Part shown: in pieces, positions 46,399 through 60,868 of the stretch
Position numbering within the stretch: the stretch's first letter is position 1
Layout of the letters: every line of letters starts with the position of its first letter
Source of the DNA: Acanthacorydalis orientalis
Lineage: Eukaryota > Arthropoda > Insecta > Megaloptera > Corydalidae
DNA length: 64,000 nt
Reading direction: 5' to 3'
Assembly (NCBI GenBank): GCA_034766995.1
Contig: CM068323.1
Span: forward strand, 21,109,346-21,173,345
The notes under the pieces: model-generated
Databases searched by the model: none
Told to the model about the DNA's origin: nothing
What the model saw: only the letters and a program-made list of their open reading frames with translations
Made by a program: the position numbers and the translations under genes

Positions 46399-49300
46399 TG
46401 TAATCAGTTTAGATTTTTGAACAGTAAACAAAATAAAATGAACTAGAAAAATGTTAAAAGCATAAAGATAACATTAGCGAAAGTTATTTTCTATATTTAA
46501 CTTTTATCTATTCATTTCGAAAAAAAAAGATTTGTATATTAATTTAACTACGTCCACTCAAGAAAATAATTGAAAGTTATAAGTTGTTTCGTATTGATGT
46601 AAAGTTTTGTTTTAAATTTAAAATTTGTATATATATATATATATTAAAAATATACATTTTACTTGATTTATATTAACTTTAAATAATATTTTATCAGATA
46701 TTTTTATATGAACGAAAATCTATTACCGCAAAATCAACTAATTATAATTTTGATTGATGCTTAAACTTGTAAACATGTTTCCATACCAAATTATTACTGA
46801 CATTCTAAACAACCGTAATATCTTAAAAGAAAAATACGTTGAACTCTGAAGTCTCCTCAACTAATTGACTATTTTACATTCAATATAACCGGCTGACGCT
46901 TAAAAAGTTTAAGTAAATATATGGCATGCAGAAAATTATATATATTATCATAAATTTGTTACATCTCATCATAAATTATCAATATTTGCATTTTCTTGCA
47001 GAAAAGTTATTTGTATTTCACCAACAAAACTTTGTAAATTTATAACTTTATATACTAAAACTTTAGAAACAGTATATCATTAATAGTAATTATTTCATGA
47101 ATAAGTATGTGGGAAACGTGAAATATCCTCGTATGTTTGTTTAAACCGTGAATTGTTTACAAAATATCAGGAATGAATCTAGGTTAAAATATGTGTTTCT
47201 GCTTTTGTTATTTAAAATACAATTAACGTTTATTCTTACACATATTCATAAAAAAAACTAGGAAAGTGTATATAAAAAAAATAGAAATAATTAATTAAAT
47301 GTTCCTTGAACATAAAACATGTTCCTTACTAATTGTTCAATTAAACAATGTTATGAATAATTTATTAAAATAAAAAAATGTATTTATTGAGTTTGATTTT
47401 CACAAATAAAAATGTATTTTAATTGTCTGATGCCAGTTTTTATTTTTCTTTACAAAAAAAATATTTTTCAGTTCATAAAAATATTACTACAAAAATGGAA
47501 ACGTTTTAATCGAAACGATAAAAAACATTAATATTCCCTCCACATAAGATATACCTGTAAACTAAAAATCTCTCTTTATTTTTCTGAGTAAAAAGTATCT
47601 CTAATATCAAAACATAATAAAAAAAAAAATATTCAAGTTTTCACTTTCATCTATACCTAGTTTTATTTAACTTCTCACAAACAAAGTAAAAAAGGATATA
47701 AGGTGAAAGTTAAGGTATTAAATTTCCTCTTAAAAATTGAGAAATGTAACATTTTTGCAGCAATAATACTTTTATAAGTATGATATAATTTTCCCAACCA
47801 AAAAAAGGCATAAGATAGAGAGAGTAGTAAAAGATTTTACAGGTACTAAATTTTATTGCTGTTTTTTTTGTTCAATATATTTTTTATTTAAGTATCTTTG
47901 CCAAAAACAATTGACTCTAGTTGTGCTATTTTATTATCATAAACTTAATCAGGGTTTTTTTGAAATTGAGATAAAATAAATAGGTGATATTAAAAAAAAG
48001 ATATATGGTTTTTCAATGTTCGATTTTAATTAAAATAACATTTATCGATTTAAATTCACGAAGAAAATTTGTAATCGTCATTCATCACTGAAGGCATGAT
48101 AGTATTTGTTTTTGTTTATTGGAAATATTTTATATTGTATTATTTTATATATATAAATAGTAGATTTATTAAACTGATAAATTATAAATATTTTAAATTA
48201 TTTAATATTAATTAAAAGTCAATTTTAATTAATATTTCTAATATCCTGCTGTTTCATACTGTAATCTATTTTTCTTGTTTTTACAAATTACATTAAATAA
48301 AAAGGATTTGAATTCAGTTCATTAGAAGATATATTAAACATCAAGAATTTCTAATGTAGATGCTTTTTCATATCGGTACATTTTTTTTATAGTAACTGAA
48401 TAAAATTTGACCTACATTCCAGTAAAAATATTTGTATACGAATACTACTTCTAAACAGTAAAACATTTAAATATCATTGCATGAGAGCACTTGCATGATA
48501 TTGTAATAAAATACGAATGCAACTTAATGGCATATAGCACACGTGTTGTATGCCAATGAGACATATTTTACAGCTAAGTTTAATACTAATGCGTGTTATA
48601 CAAATGTTTCATTGCAATTAAATTAATATCTCTATTTAGTATTAAATTCATGAGTGCACTTATAATTCATTGAAAAAAGATGTTACAGGCATTATACTTA
48701 TAATAAAAAATTAAAATATTACAGGAACATATGTCTAATCAATTTTATTTAAAATAAAATTCTAATACAGAGATTTTAATTTTCTCGTGAAATCTTTATT
48801 TATAAAGAAAATTAATTAACTTCATATTCGAAATATAAAGAAAATTAACAATTTTTGAGAATAAATATTCGAACTCAATACTTTAAATAATTATCTGATT
48901 AATATCAAATGAATAAAACAAATTAAATACTTATTTTCTTAAATTTTCAATTAACATTGTAATTATATATATATATATATTAAATTATCTTTTTATAGTA
49001 AAAGTTAATTACGTCCTTTCGTTATCGCTGTCAGAGTTATATAAAAAAGAAAACTACTTTATTCGTTTCTTGATTACGTTCAGCTTAGAAAATAATATTA
49101 TATGTATGTGTGTCGTCACGTTCTTAAGATTAGGATGAAAATAAGACGGTACAAATAGTATCTTTCACTTTTACTTAACACATATCGAATAAAACACGAA
49201 CTTTTACGTGCTTTATCAGATGTACGTTTTTCAGTATCAATATCTACGAAGTTATTATTATTTTTTACTAAAGTTTTGATATAATTAGTATTTATTATTA

Positions 49301-51107
49301 GCGAAATTAAATACGAAGAATAATAATATGTCAGTACAGAATATTTTATATATGTTAATTAGAAAAAATGACATTTTGTATCAATATAAATTAACTTATA
49401 ATTTTAAATGAAAGTTTATAATAAAAATCATCAATACTACACTACATTGATAGATAAATACATATATGAAATAATAAAACACATATTCATGGAATATATC
49501 AATATTGAAAACAAAAAAATGTTTATGATACAAAGAAAAGTACATTTAAAAAAATGTATGTGAGCAGCAATCTCATTAAATTCATTACGAAAATATAATT
49601 CAACCTGTTGGGATTTCAAACAATTTTATTTGAATAAAAATCCCACATCTTCTCTCTATTATAATTAGAAATTGTAATGATCTTTCACTTTTTATGATTT
49701 ATAATCAAAGTAGAATATAAAAGCAGTTTTAATCTTAAATATTATGCAATGAAATATTCATTTTCAGTTAATTGTATATTTAAGGACACTAGAAACTTTT
49801 ACAAATAAATAATAATATTAATAAAATGTAATTGTTTATCATAAAACATTTATAATATTTAATACATTGATACCTGTCTTCACTTTATTAAATAATTTAC
49901 ATATTTGACTATGTATATATTTTGATTATCTTTAAATTATACATTCGTACATTTTTAAATTTAGAACAATTTGAGTAAATATTTAATTGATAATCAAAAT
50001 AAAATTATTTACAAATTTTTAAGTGGTCGAAAATTTTCTTATATTGATTATTTTATTCTAGGCAGTAAAGCATATTAATCAATAGATATTATCTAAATGA
50101 AACTTTCTCAACCTAATTTTTTTGTCATTTATATCGTATATATATATACATTATTTAAATAAAGATATATATATATATATATACAAATTAAATGTAAAAC
50201 CATCTTTAATGGTAATAACTTTTAAAAGTTTACAGGAAAATATATTAAAAACTTTCGAAAACTTCAATATAAAATTTCTCTATTTATCTTAATACGAATT
50301 TATATAGGTATAAGACTTTCTGTTCGTGATAGGAAAATTTTAGCAAACTCGAAAGTTTATTCTTTCTAACACATGTTTAAATTATGTGGTCGTTGTATTA
50401 AACATAAAATCAAGAATGTGATTTATTCAAAATATTATTCATAAATAATTTAATTTTTTTTCTAATTTTTTATGTTAATATTTACATGTGATCTATATCT
50501 TTTATTCTATTTATAAATAATTCTATTTATATTAATAATTCAAAATTGTAATTACTTTAATTAAGTTGTATATTTACGATTTATATATAGCTGAAATAAT
50601 TAATACTAAGAAATATTCCAAGACTTAATTAACAGAGAATATCTTTCTATAAACTACATTACAGTCATATATAGATTCTCTTCCGCTTCAGTATCTTCAC
50701 TAATTTGTTTTTAATTCAAAATGCGACACAGATTACAAATAGTTGAATTAATTTTGATTTTAAATTAAATTTATGTGTTTATATATTTGAATATCTACAT
50801 TCTAGTCCTTTAAACTCGAAATGATGTCAGAATCTAACCTAAATTAACAATCACAACCTATTCAACAGAGAATTTCGCTCTCTAATGTAGTTCTACGTTA
50901 ATTTAGTAAAGAGAACATGTCTCTACGCAAGATCTAAATCTGAAATTAACAGTGGATATTTCGTTTACCCATCCCTAAGACGGATATGTTGTTATACCTC
51001 TACTTAAAATGTATCTCTTGACAAACAAACTTTGTCTGTGTAAAATTGTTTCCAGCAAAGAGTTTGTATACATCAATCGAATAGTATATTTTTAATCAAG
51101 TATATTT

Positions 51108-51152
<45 letters not shown>

Positions 51153-51509
51153 TTATGTATAAATAAATATATTGAATAAACATATATATATATATATATA
51201 TATATAAACTTATGAAATTACTATTATTACAGGATACTGAAAATAATAAAAATATTACTCCAATGAAAGTTTAGTGAATGGAAAATATAAGTACTCAATG
51301 TTCATTTCTCTAAAATAATTTATAGAAAATGAAAAAAAATGAATAATTTAATATAAAACAGTACTTTAATTGAAATGCGAATTAAAGATATGAATTAACA
51401 TCTTCAATTAAATATTTTTTGAACTACACTGATAACATTATCGCATTTAATAAATTTTTAAAATTTTTTCTCTTAGAATTCTTTTCTTTTTTCTGTTTTT
51501 ATTTTTATA

Positions 51510-51560
<51 letters not shown>

Positions 51561-52293
51561 CATTCGTATTGCATTTAATTGTGTATTAAATCTGTATCGA
51601 AATGCAATCAAAATATACATGTGGATATACATGTGGATGCAATCAAAAATATACATGTGAAGTAATCTTGTCGATAATCCATTTTCAATGAAAAATTTTC
51701 ATACGTTTTGAAAATTTATTGGTTTTAAATCATGTCCATTTAGTTCTCTGATTAAATGTTCCGGAGAAACTGATCAGTTTTATTTACATGACAACATAGT
51801 GAGCAATATTTCATTTTTTATGGATTCGATTTAAGTTTGTGAATAAAACGCATTAATGTATTTATATGTAAATTAGTTATTTATCTCTGTAATCAATTTA
51901 GTGTACAAGCAGTTTTGAAAATTTAAAAAAAATTAATTAAAATATATTAAGTTCTACTAGTAAACAACTTTTTTTTCGAAAATAACTCATATTTTTATCA
52001 ATATACTTTGAGTTTATGTTTAAATTCAACTTCATGATAAACTTCTGCATATTTTTTATTAAAAAAAGAAGTGCCCAATATTCGTTTATCCTATTAAATT
52101 ATTTAAATAAAATAATCATTGTATAAACTTTAATTGGTTGTTTATTTATTATCTGTCTATTTTTACATAAAAAGTATAATACCTGCTAATTGAGTAATGT
52201 TAATATTTTTGCTTCACAAAGTATTTTATTACATATATCAGTAATGACTATATTACTTCATAATAGCACAGTTTATATTCATAGATTAATATA

Positions 52294-52329
<36 letters not shown>

Positions 52330-52808
52330 CATATTGTTTCTTTTAAGTTAATTTCATAAAAAAAATGTTTTAAAAAAACTAATAAAAATTTGATTCACTT
52401 ATCAATTTTAAACAAACTGTTCCAATTAAATGTTACCTAATATTAATATCTGAACAGATAATTAAAGCATGAATATTTTACAGCATTACTTCTATTAATT
52501 TTAAAGCAATAAACGCTTTCAAAATTCAGCATGTGTGTAGAAATATATAAATCATCTTGTACGTTTTTTTTAAAGCATACACAAGCGGAACTATCGGTAG
52601 CATTTGTTCCATTAGCGTCGAATTTTGTATATATTTTTAAAGTAAGGCAACTTTTTATAGACAACGTATTATCTTTTTTATACCATACTTGCCGTTTTGA
52701 AACAGATGCTAACCATAAACAAATTAATGTATTGGTTTGTTATAGTCGAATTTCAAAACATTTTTTTGATGAAACCAGCTGATCCGTGGATGATTATGTA
52801 TACATACT

Positions 52809-52848
<40 letters not shown>

Positions 52849-55427
52849 CATAAAATCAGTTTTACATCGACATGATACAGTGTGAACGGATGATAAAATA
52901 ACTGAAATTGAGAACGCATCTCTGTACGAATCTCATGATCGGATGCACAAGGTTTGGTTATTTTCAGTCCTGTCGTAGAACCATGCCGTATCGTACTCAT
53001 GAATAATTCACAATATGCTATCACATGTACTTGCTCGAAATACAAAAGCCAGCATCGAGCATAACTCGCACAATAGGTTCAGAGGCTATGTTCCGGTAGT
53101 ACAGAGATTAAAGTTTTGTCAGTGACAGTTTTCAAACCAACTCTATCATACACCTATGTTAATATGTATATACAGAAAATAGATGGAATATCCATTTTAC
53201 GTCATGTTAGCAGGGGGTGTTCTTTGACAAGCTATTATTTTGTAATTGAGTTAACCCTATTTTTAGAGTAGTTTTGATATTGGTGTTTATTTAATTTTCA
53301 CGTGTCAAGAAAAAAAAATAAAAATATGCTTTATAAATGATACGACTCTATATTCATTTTTAATTATTATTGATTATTTATATATTTATAGAAAATAAGA
53401 GATAATTTTTAAAAGTTGAAAAGACTTCTTTTTTAAATATTTTTCCGTAATTTTAACACAGAAAGAGATTGTCAAGAAAAACCAAATTAAAAACTAATAA
53501 TTCATCAAATAGTTAGTCTATGCATGGAGGACTTTTCAATTTGGATTTAATCTCTTATATCGAGCTAATACTTTTCTGAAATTTGATTTATTCTTTCTAC
53601 TAAACCCTAAAGTTCTAGTTTTTTCAATACTATTCATTAAAACGTTCCTGATATCTTTTCTCGTACACTCAAAGATGTTTATAACACATATGTGTATGTG
53701 ATCGATAATTCTCTTCTCAATAACCATTTATTGATGGATTTATGCGTGTCACACTTCATCTAAACTTGATTTTCCGCTACTTAGTCTTCAATAATTCATT
53801 TTTCTTTTTCACATGTTTCTATATTCTTTTCATATTAATTCTCACATATCAAAACAATGCTTGTCAGCTCTTTATAATAAACTTTTATTTCGTATTTTCC
53901 TTTATATGCACAAACCAAAAGCAGAAGAAAACACTTTTGTAACTTTTATCGAGACTTTTTATAAAACCTCATAGCTACAGTTTTTTTATTCATTTATTGA
54001 CATTTATGCTAGTATAATTAATAGAATATATTTCTATAAAATATTAAATACAAAATCATATGTAGTTAAATTAAATATTTATTTTTCTCGACTAAAATTA
54101 AGTTGGAATATTTTGAAAATTAGAATAGATTCCATAGAATTAAGATTTTTATATTTATGTTAGAAACAAGATATTATATAAATATGGTAGAAGACGAAAA
54201 AACTTTTTATATTCAATAAACTTTCTGAATCAACAACCTTTAAGATATATAAAACAAGCTTTGATAAGTTACAAAGTTGAAGGTACTTTTAAAAGACAAT
54301 TTTACTTTTATTATATAAAAATCGAAACTCTAGCTTGTAAAGTTTTAATATAATTTTGGAAAATATCTATATCTATCTATCTATATATATACCCACATAA
54401 AATTAGAAATAAATGAAAAAATACACACAAGTTTAAAAGTTTAAAAATATTGCTGTATAAAGTAAATTTTAAATTGAAGAAGTTTCTTTTTACTATGTGT
54501 TTAGATGAATATTAAGATGGATTTATTATTATAAAACTAAATTTAATTTTAATGTTCTTCTTTTTTCAGTACAAAAATTGATAAAAATTATCATTTTTTT
54601 TAAACAAAAAGTAACTCTTATTAATGAGTAATCGAATACAGAACTTATATAGAAAATAATACTATAAAATTAAGAAATTAAGTTATACTTTCAAACTGTA
54701 TTTTATAAAATGGATTCTGTTTAATTTTATGTTTATTACTATTGATATCAATTCAATCTTCTTTATTTCCCGCAATTTTAATTTCATGTTTGTAAAAAAT
54801 ACTAGTTATTGATCTTTTAGTTTTTTCCATTGCTCTTTTTCATCTAGATTATTGATACGTAAGTACTCAACTTAAGAGCTTCATAAAATTCAAACCGTTA
54901 AATACGATCAAATGAACAAGAAAATAAAATTTTAATTTTAATTAACTAAAAGTATAATACACTTCTTTTTGCTACTTTTACTTTCTATCAAGTTGTTCAT
55001 ACTTGAAATCGGATAATAAATTTTTCATTTGAAACATATTTTTATAGATTTATTTAATTTTAAAAACAACTATAAAAATATTTTATTGGAATGTAAGGAT
55101 ATAGCATTAAAATACTTTTAAGTAAACCTATATATATATATATATATATACGATCGTTTTTTATTTACTACAAAAAATATATTTCGATAAGCAAAAATAA
55201 AAGTATAAAATTCTGCAAATTATACCATATGCAATATATCGTTTTGTGAAAAATTTAGCGTGAAAGATATATTAGGTAATAAATTTAAAAATTATTAGAG
55301 CGAATGGACTAAGGAGAAAACTATAGTGTGATTAAATGTAATAAAGTAACGTACGGAAGTCAATCATAAATTTCTGCTAGAATGATCGAATTCTTTAAAA
55401 AAATAGATCATATCTATCGAACTATCT

Positions 55428-55474
<47 letters not shown>

Positions 55475-56603
55475 GAAAAAAGCTCAAAGATATGTTCTTA
55501 TAATAGCATGAAGATTATCATTGATATTCTAGACATACTTCAATTCATTGATAATATTATTTTAAGTAAAAGTACATTCAAAAATCAATGTTTATTTATA
55601 AATATAAACGAGTCAAAAATTATAGCAGTATAAATATAAACATTACTCTATATTTTAGTAATTCGATTTGATATTTCTTAAAAAGCGATTTTCATATAAG
55701 TTTTCCAATATCGAGTAACGAATATATGAGAGTAGAAGTTAAAATCGAAAAGGTAACTTTTATTTCAGTAAACTAATCGATTTATTTTTCCAGCCACTGG
55801 CCTTTCGGAGATTGGTACTGCACTGTTAACAATTTCGTGGCGACTGTCTCAGTATCAGCTAGTGTACTCACTCTAACAGCCATCACATGTGACAGGTAAA
55901 GTTCATTTATTTTTCAATTACCTGCCCTATATTCCGTATATAAATAGAAATTTAAATCATGTTCATATTACAAAAAAAATCTATATTTTATATCAATAAA
56001 CAAGCACAATTACTGGTTGATTAATTTCTTGACAGATTTAATTTTAGAGAATGGTTCACTAGTACATTATTATAGATATTTTTTCTAATTTCCTTTTAAA
56101 ATAATTTATATTGTGATTTTATGCACATTTCAAAACAATTTGGTCAAGATTATATTCTTATAACATCGATATTTATCTTTTAATTTTAGATTCCAATACT
56201 AAAACTAAACAACTGCTACTATATAAATTTCAACTGATATAAATTTATTTTGAATATAAGTAATTATTATGAATTAAAATTGAAACCATACGAATATAAT
56301 CAGTAAAACGAAATCATAGAAACTATACAACGGAAATAAACAAACAGATATTTACCCAAATGTTTGAATATTATAACAAGTTAAAGTTTATAGTTAGAAA
56401 TAAATTAATTCTATACATTAAAATTTAAAAGATGATAATAAATGTATTAACTCATCTGAATAATTTAATTAATTAAATCATATGTATGAATTAGATAAAT
56501 ACGACATTTATGAACCCATTTTCTAATATATGAAAATCTTGTAGTCGTGCAGATTGTTTTATTTATGCAAATATATATTTTATAGTATTTTTATTTAATT
56601 TGA

Positions 56604-56650
<47 letters not shown>

Positions 56651-57131
56651 GTTTTATTTCTACTGTAAAAAAGGAAGAAAAATAAAATTCCTCTCTACAA
56701 TATTTTATTTTCAGTAAATTTTATCTGGTGCTCACCTCAACTTTTTGATTATACATTGTTCGATTATTGGTAAATTAGATTATCCACTTGTTAAAACGTC
56801 ATCGTTATACAGTTCGTTACTACTTTTTTATATAACAATTTACATTATCAAGTCTTATTTTTTACAATAAATGAATATATACACATTGTATTGACATATA
56901 ATATAAAAAGGATTTATTATAAATAATTTATATATATATATATATATATATATAAACATATACGTTGTTTTTATTTTTCAGATATATGGCGATCGTCAGG
57001 CCACTTCAGCCACGCATGTCTAAAAGAATGGCTCTTGTAGCAATAGCTATCGTTTGGATTACAAGTGCCTTGACTGGAGGTCCTTGTCTACTTTACTCGT
57101 CTACTTTCAAGTAAGTTATGTACATGTATTA

Positions 57132-57181
<50 letters not shown>

Positions 57182-58623
57182 ATAGATAAATAGATATGTG
57201 TATAATGAAACCTTTTACAACAATATTGGTTCTGCCAAAGTCTAAATTTATTTGTTATAGAGAAACTCCCTTATAAACAGTTAATATATATGTCCAACTG
57301 AAGCCATTGTCAGTAACTACCTTTCATTAAATAGAAAATGTAATTAGAAAAGTTTGTTATACAGAGAGTTCAGTGTATATTATATACAAACATTCAAGCA
57401 TATTTTACAGCTTTTACTTATGAGCAGTTTATAAAGTTGTTTTAATTGTAAAAATCATCATAAATATAATTTCTAAAATTATAGCGAATTATTATATTTA
57501 AAATCATTGGAAAAATTCATATTTTGATAAAATGTTATCTTTTGAATGTGTGTATCTTTTTGGTAAGGAATACTTTTAAATATTTCTTATAAATTATATT
57601 TTTTTCTATTTTAATACTATCAGATTAATATGTTTGGTTTCATTTATTTACATTATAATGTACTGATGCATTTTAAAAATATAATTCATTGTATGGACTT
57701 TTTAGAAGTCTAAAAGATAATATGAAATATTTTTTTATATAAGTTAAATAGGAAATATTTATTAAATGAATTTTACACATAAATTTTATATCAAACGTTT
57801 GTTTTCCTTGAAAAATAATATATGATTCAAAAATAATATATGATTTTTAAGTTATAAATTCTATTAAATCAATACATAATTAGTTAATTACAAAAACAAA
57901 ACATACTAAAAATATCTGTCAAACATTTAAATATTCATATAAAATAATTTATATTAAAGGAATTAATTCTGCAGAACTGTAAGAAAATCTATCAGACATC
58001 AAGTAAATGTATTAAGAAACTTGTTATTTCATAACTGGTTTTAATTAACTAGATTAAATTGCCACAGGCATTCCATTACATATTTTGAAGGTAATTGAAT
58101 CGTTATTGAATTAAACGCTATTAGAATAAGGGAGAATATAAATTACAGATTTTATTAATATCTGATTGATTAAAGATTAATTACTTATTGTAATTCATGA
58201 AGCATTATTGCGAAAATTGAAAGAAAATGTATCATACACTCTATTTACATATAGAATTTATATATACGTTTAAGATATATTTTTTTTAAAAAAAGATAAT
58301 GTATTGTAATTAGAGTTCGTAAATAACGTGTAAAGAAAATTACAGACACAGTATCTCGAACCATGTACTATTTCCGACAAGACTAGTAAACAGTTCCTAA
58401 CATTAATAAAGTCTAGTCATTTAATTACAGAATGTGTTGCGACTTTAGTACACTGTGTAACACTCTGTATTCTCGTCTACTTGTGATGTGTAAAGCACAG
58501 ATTTAATTTACATACTATTTCAGTTACCTCATTTCTTCTTATAACTGAACAATGACAGATAATTGATTAAGGAACTAAACTTAAGGGTGATGTGTTGTTT
58601 GGAAACAAAATACATATAAAATT

Positions 58624-58687
<64 letters not shown>

Positions 58688-60383
58688 TGAAATGACTTTT
58701 ATTTTTAATGAATAACAACAATATCTCTCAAAATGCAATTTAATTTATAAATCAATGAATTAAATTTAGCAAGACTTGATATAAATTAACGAAGAAGAAA
58801 CAGTTAAAACATTCAATTGTTTACTAATTTTTTCTTAATTAATTAAATAAATAAATTTACTTCTGTGAACAATGTAAGTAATTTTATTTATTGTGCAGTG
58901 TATTAAATTCGATTAAATTCCAATCCATTTTAATTCTTATTGACATCATTTAACAATGAGCTTAATTGATTGAATGTTTTAATTAATTATTATATGTTAA
59001 AATATTTTTTCAACTAAATTCATTTTTAAGTTGCCCTAAAAATTAAATAAGTTTTAATCTTTTAAATAATATGTATTGAAAATTAACTGAATGAAAAATT
59101 TAAATTTTAATATCCCGAAGAAAAATATAAATCAATCATATGACACTTTCATTTCTAGAACCTAAATAATTTAAATTAATTACATATATTAACAAAATAT
59201 TTATAATATTTTATTTATCTACAATTTAAAATATATTTCCAATATTTAAAATAACGTACTTCTAGTTCTACAATCGTCAAAATAACTTTTTTGAAATGAA
59301 TACTTTGACAGTCTGACATTTATGTTCTATTCGAAAGAATATGTCTAAATGTTATTCACCTTAAACATTACCAAATAAGATGATCATTAGATTAATGAAA
59401 GGTGACAGTTCGTGAGTCTACAATTTAAAGAAATGTCAATATTTAAGATACGAAAGATAATAATACTGTCAGTGTTTGTAAATTTTATCTGAATGTATAG
59501 ATACTCTTCAAAATAAAAGCTTTATAGTAAAGAGAATAGAACTCGATACGAATATAACATAATACCTGAAACTTATTTAACTTCGATTCGAATTTCAAGA
59601 CAAGACATTTTCCTTTTCAATAATTATTTTTGTGAATGCTCTATTTTTATTGGTTATCTACCAGTATTTTTTTATTATTATTGAAAGTCTGGTACTTCTC
59701 CAATTAATATATATATATATATATATATAAATATATTACATTATTATTAATTCGTAATTATTTTATTAAAGATTTAAAATATTTCTCATTTAACATCCTA
59801 ATATATTTGAATATTGTTTTAATATTAAATACATATAGTTATCTAAAAATTTACTTTACCATTTATTCAATATTATCATCATTACATTTTTAAGCAAACA
59901 AAATATTATTTTAAGTTTGTGAATATAATAATATTTGAAAAAACGGGTAGAGGAAATGTTGAAAGATACGTATTAGACTTTAGATATTTTTATCAGATAA
60001 AATCCCTCTATTTATCCTTTTAAAGCCATGAAAACATATAAGAAAATGCCTTAAGTTTACTACTTTTATAGAATGTGTTGGATACAATCCAAACAGTTAT
60101 TATTTTTTTTATTGAATGCACAACGAGCATTATATACTTTGATATGAAAATAAATTTTCACTCGAACACTTAATTCTATTTTTTTATTATATTTACATTT
60201 GAAACGTATATTCGATAATGCTTTTCAATCTTTTTATTAGATTTACAAGTATAATTCGTAAATATTATTTATTATTCGTAAACGTAAATATTATATAAAT
60301 TCTCCATTTCTACATGAAACGAATTTTTTATATAAATAAATGTAATGAAATAGAAAAAAATATGATTATCTTTTACAATATTC

Positions 60384-60430
<47 letters not shown>

Positions 60431-60806
60431 CGTGAAATTGTAGGAAATTTAATTCTAGTTTTCTAATTTAGACTGAGGATTAAGTTTTTTTATTCGCGAG
60501 CTTTACTATCTCTACACCATTTTACCAAAAACAGGATAAAATACTCCAGAATGTAATAGTTATACGTGACAAATACTATAAATGTGAATTTAGATAATTA
60601 CCATCTACCGATGGCTCGAAATTCTCTTAAACTTATTTAAACTTATAATATTTTTAATCTGTTTTCAGTTAGTTAATAGTTGATATATTATTACAAAATT
60701 TATAAAATATGTAGTATTTGATTATAATATAGTAAAAAGACTTTTAATTAAACAATTCTAATTTATTATTATATAGTGTATGATAAGCACATACTCAATG
60801 ATTTTG

Positions 60807-60868
<62 letters not shown>

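Larger units (their letters stand above)
44416..55793 (+). other. TkR86C: Receptor intron 3 (11,378 bases, phase 2)
   Basis: GT-AG intron between TM2 and the loop before TM3. It contains the GC-richer retroelement fragment at 45913-46332, a TA/GT repeat at 44494-44565 starting 79 bases after exon 3, TA tracts at 45469-45511, 46355-46397, 51113-51148, 51512-51555, 52811-52846 and 55433-55472, small tandem duplications at 45417-45467 and 51602-51660, and an unexplained island at 52530-53160. No nested gene was recognised. Confidence 0.85.
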
